DNA of 5,150 nucleotides from JBBIRM01 sp037441765. GTDB taxonomy: Bacteria; Desulfobacterota; BSN033; UBA1163. The DNA is taken from positions 1 through 5,150 of the forward strand of contig JBBIRM010000192.1 of the NCBI GenBank assembly GCA_037441765.1, read 5' to 3'. The notes beneath the pieces are model-generated. The model worked only from the letters and a program-made list of their open reading frames with translations, had not been told where the DNA came from and did no database searches. How positions within the stretch are numbered: position 1 is the stretch's first letter; every line of letters begins with the position of its first letter. This document shows positions 1 through 5,081 of the stretch, in pieces. Made by a program: the position numbers and the translations under genes.

Positions 1-1
1 T

Positions 2-163
2 TTCAGGAACGCCTTAGAGAATACAAAGGACTTGAAGAATTGCCATGGAATCTATAATTATAGTCCAACAGATCACGACGGTTTGACTAAAAAGGATATG
101 GTCTTTATAAGGATTGAGGGAGGAAAGTTTAGACGGATCAAATTCCCAGGGATAGAGGGTTGA
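2..163 (+). CDS. ABC transporter substrate-binding protein, branched-chain amino acid type (3' end only)
   Basis: This is the last 53 codons of a gene that begins before the window; the frame is open from base 2 to the TGA at 161-163. The visible residues contain the run YNYSPTDHDGLTKKDMV, followed by FIRIEGGKF. This matches the C-terminal signature of Leu/Ile/Val-type periplasmic binding proteins (Peripla_BP_6 family), where an S-P-x-D-H-x-G-L stretch precedes a final strand ending in an E-G-G-K-like turn. The protein would capture the substrate outside the inner membrane and deliver it to the LivH/LivM permease. The stop lies 13 nt before livH, as expected for the first gene of such an operon. 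The tail after the last strand (RRIKFPGIEG) looks a few residues longer than usual. The identification rests on this short stretch and on the neighbours; substrate specificity cannot be read because the binding lobes are outside the window. Confidence 0.85.
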   Translation, partial: FRNALENTKDLKNCHGIYNYSPTDHDGLTKKDMVFIRIEGGKFRRIKFPGIEG

Positions 164-170
164 ATTTTTT
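140..170 (+). promoter_or_regulatory. weak hairpin plus T6 run between the binding-protein gene and livH (possible attenuator)
   Basis: AAATTC at 140-145 is complementary to GAATTT at 162-167. The stem can be lengthened by pairing CC (146-147) with GG (158-159) if TT at 160-161 is bulged. A run of six T occupies 165-170. The structure covers the binding-protein stop codon and the only purine-rich stretch (GAGGG, 155-159) upstream of livH. Binding proteins are usually needed in excess over their permeases, so a leaky stop here is plausible. The stem is AT-rich and partly overlaps the T run, so this is a weak candidate. Confidence 0.25.
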
Positions 171-176
171 CTTCCA

Positions 177-1064
177 ATGAATCCTTTCACCTATATCCCA
201 CAACTTCTCATCTCCGGAATTACCATTGGAGGAGCCTATGCTCTTGTGGCATTGGGATTTGTGACCATTGCTCGGACCACTCAAATTATCAATTTCACTC
301 AGGGCGAGTTTGTTATGCTTGGAGGAATCATCACCTTCTCCTTCCTTCAGGCAGGCCTTCCATACCCCTTTGCCATTCTGTTGGCCATAGGATTGGTCAT
401 CCTCATTGGAATCCTCGTCCAACTCCTTGTCATCTATCCCCTAAGAAAGACCTCCATCCTTATTCTAATAATTGCGACCTTAGGAGCCTCTCTCTTTTTT
501 AGCAATGCAAGTGCAGTAGTCTTTGGAAGCTTGCCAAAAGCCCTTCCACCGCTTTCAGGAGGAAGACCCTTTGAGGTGAGTGGAATTCTCATCTCCCGTC
601 AGAGCCTCTGGGTACTTGGGGTAACACTTCTTCTTCTGATAATTCTCTACCTCCTCTCCCATCGGACTCTATTGGGGAAGGCCATGGAGGCAAGTTCTAC
701 GGATCCACTTGGAGCAGAACTTTCCGGAATTTCAAGAAACCTGATGGGCCTTTTTGCTTTTGGGTTGAGTGCTGGGATGGGAGCCATTGCAGGAATTTTC
801 ATCACCCCGATTTATTATACCAGTTTCAATTCTGGGACTTTACTTGGACTAAAAGGATTTGTTGCAGCCATCCTTGGAGGTTGGGGAAAGAATAGCGGTG
901 CAATCCTTGGTGGGTTTGTACTCGGGGTCATTGAATCTCTGAGTGTGGCCTTCATCCCCTCGGGATATAAAGACGGAATTGCCTTTGCCATTCTATTGAT
1001 AATTCTTTATTTAAGGCCCAAGGGGATATTGGGCTCCCCTTTTATTGATAGTAGGCGATGGTAG
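177..1064 (+). CDS. livH: branched-chain amino acid ABC transporter permease LivH
   Basis: This inner-membrane permease of 295 residues normally pairs with LivM to form the translocation channel for branched-chain amino acids or related substrates. The N-terminus carries the family hallmark: GGAYALVALG at residues 18-27, then INFTQGEFVMLGG at 38-50. About eight hydrophobic segments follow. The cytoplasmic coupling loop that contacts the ATPases is seen around residues 165-208 (GKAMEASS..., then a Gly/Ala-rich FGLSAGMGAIAGI). A late GGWGKNSGAILGGFVLG stretch (234-250) is also typical, and the length is normal. The ATG at 177 is chosen because the protein start then matches the family; it has no close Shine-Dalgarno sequence (only GAGGG about 17 nt upstream). 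Translation may therefore depend on coupling to the upstream gene, which ends 13 nt before. The stop overlaps the livM start by 7 nt. A urea/amide-type transporter is an alternative substrate class. Confidence 0.93.
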   Translation: MNPFTYIPQLLISGITIGGAYALVALGFVTIARTTQIINFTQGEFVMLGGIITFSFLQAGLPYPFAILLAIGLVILIGILVQLLVIYPLRKTSILILIIATLGASLFFSNASAVVFGSLPKALPPLSGGRPFEVSGILISRQSLWVLGVTLLLLIILYLLSHRTLLGKAMEASSTDPLGAELSGISRNLMGLFAFGLSAGMGAIAGIFITPIYYTSFNSGTLLGLKGFVAAILGGWGKNSGAILGGFVLGVIESLSVAFIPSGYKDGIAFAILLIILYLRPKGILGSPFIDSRRW

Positions 1065-2137
1065 AGCAGAGTCAGAGAGATTTTAGAAAAAGAGATATTC
1101 TTTATGTAGTTCCCCTGTGGCTCCTTCACCTAATTTTGCCCAATCCTGTCCCGCATCGTAAAAAGGATTTTCAGAAAAGGGATGTTATTTATCTCCTCCT
1201 CATATTGGCTCTTCCCCTGATCTTATCAAATGAACATATTCATCATATAATGGTTCTTGCAGGGATTAATGCCATATTGGCTCTCGGACTTAGCCTTTTT
1301 CTTGGATATGCGGGTCAGATTTCACTGGGCCATGCCGCTTTCTTTGGGATTGGAACCTATACTACAGCGATTCTTACAACCCGCTACGGGATACCCACTG
1401 TTTTTGCCTTCTGGGCATCGGGGTTCTTATCCGCCCTCTTTGCCTACCTCATTGGAAGGCCTCTCCTTAAATTGAAAGGATACTTTCTGGCCCTCGGCAC
1501 CTTGGGTTTTGGGGAGATATTTTTAGTTTTTGTGAAAGAATCTTATGATCTTACAGGGGGAGTGATTGGTATCTTTAATATTCCATTGTTCTCCATAGCA
1601 GGGTTTGTTTTCGATACCTATCTGAAACAGTACTATCTCGTCTGGGGGGTCCTCATCGTTTTACTACTTTTTTCAAAAAATCTGGTTCGCTCCAAGATGG
1701 GTCGTGCCTTACTTGCCATTTCAGCAAGTGAGGAGGGAGCAGCAAGCATTGGAGTCGATGTCACAAAGATGAAGGTTGGAAGCTTCGTCATCGGGGCAGG
1801 TTTTGCTGGGTTTGCTGGCAATCTCTATGCCTGCATTATGTCCACAGCCAATTATGAGACCTTCAGCCTCAACCTCTCCACCCTCGTTGTTCTTATGGTT
1901 ATTCTCGGAGGGATGGGTAACCTCTATGGACCCATTGCCGGGGCAATCTTTATCACATGGGTTATGGATGTGCTCGGCAGTTATATGGAGTATAGCCTTC
2001 CTATCTTCGGGGTGATTCTGATCCTTCTACTCATCTTTTTCCCTGAGGGGTTTGGGACACGCCTTGGAATGAGGTTTGTCTACCTGATCAGTTACTTTCC
2101 GAGAAAGAGAAGAAGGGATGAAGGAAAGGTCAAATGA
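1058..2137 (+). CDS. livM: branched-chain amino acid ABC transporter permease LivM, with a duplicated N-terminal segment
   Basis: This is the second membrane permease, 359 residues. Family motifs are clear: GINAILALGLSLFLGYAGQ at residues 69-87, continuing ISLGHAAFFGIGTYT to 102; LTGGVIGI at 165-172; and the cytoplasmic coupling loop GRALLAISASEEGAASIG at 215-232, followed by a Gly/Ala-rich helix. The C-terminus is basic (PRKRRRDEGKVK). The oddity is at the start: residues 8-34 look like a diverged copy of residues 37-63, so the protein has an extra hydrophobic stretch before the usual first membrane segment. The ATG at 1058 is the first possible start because a TAG lies in frame at 1052-1054. 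It sits inside the end of livH (ATGGTAG, 1058-1064), indicating coupled translation. The only other in-frame start before the core is TTG at 1136, without a Shine-Dalgarno sequence. The family assignment is secure; whether the extra segment spans the membrane is inference. Confidence 0.93.
   Translation: MVEQSQRDFRKRDILYVVPLWLLHLILPNPVPHRKKDFQKRDVIYLLLILALPLILSNEHIHHIMVLAGINAILALGLSLFLGYAGQISLGHAAFFGIGTYTTAILTTRYGIPTVFAFWASGFLSALFAYLIGRPLLKLKGYFLALGTLGFGEIFLVFVKESYDLTGGVIGIFNIPLFSIAGFVFDTYLKQYYLVWGVLIVLLLFSKNLVRSKMGRALLAISASEEGAASIGVDVTKMKVGSFVIGAGFAGFAGNLYACIMSTANYETFSLNLSTLVVLMVILGGMGNLYGPIAGAIFITWVMDVLGSYMEYSLPIFGVILILLLIFFPEGFGTRLGMRFVYLISYFPRKRRRDEGKVK
1079..1246 (+). repeat. diverged tandem repeat (87-nt period) inside livM
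   Basis: Codons 8-34 (from base 1079) and codons 37-63 (from base 1166) align without gaps. Both copies begin D-F-x-K-R-D and continue through a hydrophobic stretch to an L-I-L-x-N motif. My hand count gives 12 of 27 identical residues and 48 of 81 identical bases, with the first nine codons best conserved (21 of 27 bases). Copy 2 is the one expected at the start of a normal LivM. Copy 1 is extra, and a Pro, a Trp and a His interrupt its hydrophobic stretch. Confidence 0.65.
2121..2129 (+). promoter_or_regulatory. ribosome binding site for livG (tandem ATGATG start)
   Basis: AAGGAAAGG lies just before two adjacent in-frame ATG codons at 2134 and 2137. The gap is 4 nt to the first and 7 nt to the second, so the second ATG has the better spacing. 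The first overlaps the livM stop as ATGA. The proteins would differ by a single Met. Confidence 0.6.
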
Positions 2138-2901
2138 TGCTTTCTATTGAAAAGATTGTGAAGGAATATGATGGAGTTTGTGCCCTTAATGGGGTCTCAA
2201 TGAAGGTGGAGAAAGGCAGAATCAAAGGCCTCATCGGACCCAATGGTTCTGGGAAGACCACCCTCTTTCATCTGATCAGCGGGGTTGAAAGGCCATCTTC
2301 AGGGAGAATCTTTTTCAAAGGAGTGGATATTACCTACCTGCCCTCCCATGAAATCTCTGCCCTTGGTTTAGGAAGAACTTTTCAAACCATCCAGACTTTT
2401 GGAAATATGTACGTCGTCGATAATATCATGGCTGGGATGCATCTGAGGTTGAGAGGAGGATTCCTCTCCTGCGGACTCTGGTTGCCCTGGGTTGGGAGGG
2501 CGGAGAGAGAGGCTCTAAAAAGGGGAAAAGAGATTTTGGAATTTCTTGGACTATTAGGTCGTTGGGAGTGGAGCGCCTCCCAACTCTCCTATGGGGAACA
2601 GAGATTGTTGGAACTGGGGCGTGCCCTGGCCCTAAACCCCGACCTTCTTCTGCTTGACGAACCTGGCGCAGGCCTCACCCCTGGTGAAATTAACCAACTT
2701 TCAGAAAAAATCTTAAAACTCAAACAGGAGGGCATCACCATCTTTCTAATCGAGCACCATATGGGTATGGTGATGGAGATATCAGATGAGGTGGCTGTCC
2801 TCCATAATGGAGAACTCATAGCCGAAGGACCTCCTGAATCTATTCGAGAAGACCCAAATGTGAAGAAGGTCTATTTGAGAGGAAAGAATTCGAGTGCTTA
2901 G
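2134..2901 (+). CDS. livG: branched-chain amino acid ABC transporter ATP-binding protein LivG
   Basis: This cytoplasmic ATPase of 255 residues pairs with LivF to power transport through LivH/LivM. All nucleotide-binding motifs are present in order: Walker A GPNGSGKT (35-42), Q-loop Gln84 within GRTFQ, the ABC signature LSYGEQ (151-156), Walker B LLLLDE (171-176) and switch His208 in IEHHM. The GRTFQ Q-loop, the LSYGEQ signature and the long insertion between them (about 100-145) distinguish LivG from LivF. Length is usual for the family. The start overlaps the livM stop (ATGA, 2134-2137); the second ATG at 2137 is better spaced from the Shine-Dalgarno sequence. The end overlaps livF by 8 nt. 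The family commonly has Asp after the switch His and here it is His209, a mild variation outside the catalytic positions. The protein should be functional. Confidence 0.94.
   Translation: MMLSIEKIVKEYDGVCALNGVSMKVEKGRIKGLIGPNGSGKTTLFHLISGVERPSSGRIFFKGVDITYLPSHEISALGLGRTFQTIQTFGNMYVVDNIMAGMHLRLRGGFLSCGLWLPWVGRAEREALKRGKEILEFLGLLGRWEWSASQLSYGEQRLLELGRALALNPDLLLLDEPGAGLTPGEINQLSEKILKLKQEGITIFLIEHHMGMVMEISDEVAVLHNGELIAEGPPESIREDPNVKKVYLRGKNSSA
2878..2886 (+). promoter_or_regulatory. ribosome binding site deciding the GTG start of livF
   Basis: AGAGGAAAG inside the end of livG stands 7 nt before GTG at 2894. This spacing supports the GTG rather than a later codon as the livF start. The start overlaps the livG stop (GTGCTTAG). 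Confidence 0.65.
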
Positions 2902-3592
2902 CATCCGAAAATTAAAAGTCCATTACGGGCCATTAGTAGCCCTTCAAGAAATCTCAATGAGCTTGGAGGGTGGAGAGATCGTTGCCCTCATTGGACCCAA
3001 CCGTGCTGGAAAGACGACCTTACTTCTCACCCTTTCTGGGATTTTAAAGACGAGCGAGGGACGAGTCATTTTCCAAGGAAGAGACATCACCAACCTCTCT
3101 CCTCATAAAATTGTAAAAAGGGGATTGGGGCATGTACCCCAAGGCAGACACATCTTCCCCACCCTTTCGGTCAAGGACAACCTGTTGATAGGTTCTTATT
3201 CTAAGAGAGGGAGGCCAGATGGAAATCAGAAGGCGTTAGAAAAAATCTATCAACTCTTTCCAGTATTAAGAGAGAGGGAGAGGCAGAGGGCAGGAACGCT
3301 CAGCGGAGGAGAGCAGCAGATGCTGGCCATTGGAAGGGCGATGATGGGAGGCCCCAGCCTTCTTATGCTTGATGAGCCTTCCTCAGGACTTGCTCCAAGA
3401 TTTATTGATGAAATTTTTTCGAAATTTAAGGAGATGAATCAAAATGGATTGACCCTCTTGATCGTTGAACAGGAGATTTATCTTACCCTCTCCCTTTCCC
3501 ATAGAGGATATCTTCTTCGAAATGGTCGCATTGTTAAGGAAGGGAATGCCACAACCCTTATTCAATCCCCTGAGATCAAAGCCCTTTATTGA
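2894..3592 (+). CDS. livF: branched-chain amino acid ABC transporter ATP-binding protein LivF, Arg in Walker A
   Basis: This is the second cytoplasmic ATPase of the importer, 232 residues, starting at GTG. Motifs in order: Walker A GPNRAGKT (34-41), Q-loop Gln83 in HVPQGRHIFP, signature LSGGEQ (136-141), Walker B LLMLDE (156-161) and VEQE at 191-194. VPQGRxIFP and a Gln in place of the switch His are normal for LivF (usually VEQN), which separates it from LivG. Position 37 is the unusual one. ABC ATPases almost always have Gly here (GPNGAGKT), while this protein has Arg, encoded by CGT at 3002-3004, one base from GGT. The P-loop Lys40 and Thr41 are intact. The C-terminus ends at ALY, slightly shorter than the common AYLG ending. 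This is the last gene of the operon; a possible terminator lies just downstream. The family call is firm; the effect of Arg37 is unknown. Confidence 0.93.
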   Translation: MLSIRKLKVHYGPLVALQEISMSLEGGEIVALIGPNRAGKTTLLLTLSGILKTSEGRVIFQGRDITNLSPHKIVKRGLGHVPQGRHIFPTLSVKDNLLIGSYSKRGRPDGNQKALEKIYQLFPVLRERERQRAGTLSGGEQQMLAIGRAMMGGPSLLMLDEPSSGLAPRFIDEIFSKFKEMNQNGLTLLIVEQEIYLTLSLSHRGYLLRNGRIVKEGNATTLIQSPEIKALY

Positions 3593-3596
3593 GGGA

Positions 3597-3639
3597 AAGG
3601 TCAGTAAAATCTGATCTTAATCCTTCCTTCTAATTTTTT
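3597..3639 (+). terminator. candidate terminator after livF
   Basis: AAGGTCAG (3597-3604) pairs with CTGATCTT (3611-3618) across a TAAAAT loop, giving eight pairs including one G-U. A pyrimidine-rich stretch and six T at 3634-3639 follow. The hairpin starts 5 nt after the livF stop, where the operon should end. The T run is about 15 nt from the stem rather than adjacent, so efficiency is doubtful. In the - direction the stem gains a mismatch and lacks a T tail, so it probably does not serve the convergent gene. Confidence 0.4.
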
Positions 3640-4157
3640 GGATAGGTGAGGGCACCTCCCTCCACTTTGGCAAAGGAGTGGATTTTGTGAGATTGGCTTT
3701 GGTTAAGACCAAGAATATGTTCTACCCGAAAACCCTTTACCATTAAGGCATCTGAGATAAGGGATCGATGGCAGCGCCAGGGGAGGGCTTCTGCACACAT
3801 GATGGAAACCCTTTTTTGAATTGCGATCTTTATTAATTCCTCTAAGTTCTCTTCAAACTCCCTGCTCTGCATGTAATCCGCAAAGCCACGGAAGCCAGGA
3901 CTTTTCCAGCCCAGGTTTAGTGAATCAGGTTTAGGCCGACGGAATCCGCCCAATTTGGGCATATGGATATATTTTAATCCATTATCCTTCAATTTCTCCC
4001 CAAAGGTTTCTTGGTTAAACTGAGGATTATGTTTGGACCAAGGAACCTTTCTTACATCAACAAGAACTTTCACCTGATAGGCCTTCAGGAGTTGAATGAA
4101 CTCATTGAGCGGCCTTGTAGAGTGGCCAATAGTAAAGATCAAAGGACGTTTACCCAT
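3630..4157 (-). CDS. DUF488 family protein
   Basis: This 175-residue soluble protein of the DUF488 family has no signal peptide or membrane segment. Family motifs are all visible: TIGHSTR (9-15), DVRKVPWSKHNPQFN (34-48), LGGFR (69-73) and CAEALPWRCHR (121-131). The conserved His, Arg, Asp and paired Cys (C121, C129) residues of these motifs look like a binding or catalytic site, but no activity is established for the family that I can state with confidence. The length is normal and the reading frame intact. The ATG is preceded by AGAGGG 12 nt upstream, longer than ideal, with a possible 7-bp hairpin around it. The gene is alone on its strand here. Its 3' end faces livF with a 37-nt gap, and its 5' side shares the 154-nt gap with the UPF0280-mtaB operon. 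No functional link to either neighbour is apparent. Confidence 0.88.
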   Translation of the reverse strand: MGKRPLIFTIGHSTRPLNEFIQLLKAYQVKVLVDVRKVPWSKHNPQFNQETFGEKLKDNGLKYIHMPKLGGFRRPKPDSLNLGWKSPGFRGFADYMQSREFEENLEELIKIAIQKRVSIMCAEALPWRCHRSLISDALMVKGFRVEHILGLNQSQSHKIHSFAKVEGGALTYPKN

Positions 4158-4163
4158 TTTAAT

Positions 4164-4194
4164 AGATAACCCTCTTTCTTATGATTCGTTATCT
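4164..4194. repeat. 7-bp inverted repeat in the DUF488 leader
   Basis: AGATAAC (4164-4170) and GTTATCT (4188-4194) are perfect inverted copies separated by 17 nt. In the - strand transcript they would form a stem whose loop contains most of the DUF488 Shine-Dalgarno (AGAGG, 4175-4171), with the 3' arm lying between it and the ATG. As DNA it could equally be a protein-binding site. The stem is AT-rich and a chance occurrence is possible. Confidence 0.35.
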
Positions 4195-4200
4195 TTCGTT
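4181..4200. repeat. two tandem 10-bp units upstream of the UPF0280 promoter
   Basis: ATGATTCGTT (4181-4190) and ATCTTTCGTT (4191-4200) match at 8 of 10 positions and are adjacent, so they recur at one helical turn. They end 7 nt before the -35 box at 4208. This is a position where an activator could bind, though the pair may be chance. Confidence 0.25.
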
Positions 4201-4207
4201 CCGCAAA

Positions 4208-4237
4208 TTGACACATCCTATTCTTAAATACTATAAT
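4208..4237 (+). promoter_or_regulatory. sigma70-type promoter for UPF0280-mtaB
   Basis: A perfect -35 box TTGACA (4208-4213) and a perfect -10 box TATAAT (4232-4237) are separated by 18 nt within AT-rich intergenic DNA. Transcription would start near 4244, leaving a leader of about 68 nt before the likely UPF0280 start. Both boxes match the consensus in full, which predicts a strong promoter with little need for an activator. Confidence 0.8.
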
Positions 4238-4259
4238 GTTTTTTATATGGAATCATCAA
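4230..4259 (-). promoter_or_regulatory. candidate promoter for the DUF488 gene, overlapping the opposite promoter
   Basis: On the - strand, TTGATG (4259-4254, 4 of 6 to consensus) and TATAGT (4235-4230, 5 of 6) are separated by 18 nt. This predicts a start near 4223 and a leader of about 65 nt. The -10 box shares bases 4232-4235 with the + strand TATAAT. Because TATAAT-like boxes are nearly self-complementary, a partial reverse match here is partly expected. Confidence 0.4.
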
Positions 4260-4311
4260 ATATTTTGTATTGAGAAGGGTGGTTATTTAGAGTTCTTTAC
4301 AGATTGATTGT

Positions 4312-5079
4312 TTGGAAGATTATTATTTACAGAGTTTGAAATTTAAAAAAGTGACATACGAAAAACGAACTTATCGAAATCTGGTAAAAGGGGACGACCT
4401 CTTCAAGTTTGAGGTAGTTGTCAGGGAGACAGATCTTTTTATTCGAGCAGAAAGTGATCTTTTTAAAGAGGCGAGGGATTCTGTACTAAGATATCGGGAA
4501 CAGATTGAAAATTATATTTCTTTAAACCCGCAATTTTTACTAAGTCTCGCTCCGATTCCACAAGATCCCTATGCTCCCCCTATTATTCAGGAAATGATTC
4601 GGGTTTCTCAACTGGCCAATGTAGGACCTATGGCAGCCGTAGCAGGGGCAATCGCAGAATCGGTTTCGAAAGACCTTCTCAGATTTTCCAATGAATTGAT
4701 TGTCGAAAACGGAGGAGATATTTACCTATCAATTAAAAAAGAGAGGACTATTGGAATCTTTGCAGGGAAATCTCCCTTAAGCCTAAGGATAGGGATGGTT
4801 ATCTCACCTGAGGATACTCCCCTTGGGATCTGTACCTCCTCTGGGACCGTAGGGCCGTCCCTCAGTTTTGGGAAGGCCGATGCCGTCTGCATCATCTCTA
4901 AATCTTCAGCATTGGCCGACGCTGTTGCAACCTCCATTGGAAATATCGTCAAGGAGGAGAAGGATATTGAACAGGGTCTGGAAAGGGGAAAAGAGATCGA
5001 AGGGGTATTGGGGACAGTGATCATTATTGGGGAAAAGATGGGTGTATGGGGAAATCTCAGGTTAACCCGACTCTCGTGA
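4312..5079 (+). CDS. UPF0280 family protein (ApbE-like fold suspected)
   Basis: This is a 255-residue cytoplasmic protein without membrane segments. I recognise the UPF0280 family from RETDLFI (38-44), GPMAAVAGAIAE (105-116), ENGGDIY (132-138), TSSGTVGPSLSFGKADAV (175-192) and ADAVATSIGN (202-211). The NGGDI, SSG and ADAxAT elements resemble those of ApbE flavin transferases, so a related fold is plausible, but I know no established activity. The start is uncertain. The frame opens after TAG at 4288-4290 and the first usual start codon is TTG at 4312, without a Shine-Dalgarno sequence. TTG at 4336 and GTG at 4351 are later choices, and all lie before the first conserved block. A purine-rich AAGGGTGG at 4275-4282 is too far from any of them. 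A strong promoter lies upstream, and mtaB begins 2 nt after the stop, so the two are cotranscribed. The family call is good; the exact N-terminus is not. Confidence 0.85.
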   Translation: MEDYYLQSLKFKKVTYEKRTYRNLVKGDDLFKFEVVVRETDLFIRAESDLFKEARDSVLRYREQIENYISLNPQFLLSLAPIPQDPYAPPIIQEMIRVSQLANVGPMAAVAGAIAESVSKDLLRFSNELIVENGGDIYLSIKKERTIGIFAGKSPLSLRIGMVISPEDTPLGICTSSGTVGPSLSFGKADAVCIISKSSALADAVATSIGNIVKEEKDIEQGLERGKEIEGVLGTVIIIGEKMGVWGNLRLTRLS

Positions 5080-5081
5080 CT

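Noticed and set aside
1..57. Frame-1 reading at the left edge as the tail of an upstream gene ending at TAA 55-57
   Set aside because: Frame 2 continues to 163 and gives the conserved binding-protein C-terminus, so the frame-1 reading is a shadow.
191..194. Gln in place of the switch His in LivF (VEQE) as a sign of a dead ATPase (positions are LivF residues)
   Set aside because: Gln at this point (VEQN) is the normal state of the LivF family, so it is not a defect.
138..422. Open frame of 94 codons on the - strand opposite the start of livH
   Set aside because: Low-complexity, Ser/Asn/Lys-rich translation antisense to a clear membrane protein gene; a shadow of livH.
3644..3657. Inverted repeat AGGTG-AGGG-CACCT near the end of the DUF488 gene, as a terminator for either strand
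   Set aside because: It lies within the coding end, the stem is only 5 bp, and no T run follows it in either direction.
4158..4311. Riboswitch or small RNA gene in the intergenic gap
   Set aside because: The 68-nt + strand leader and the rest of the gap show only short AT-rich pairings and nothing resembling a known riboswitch core.
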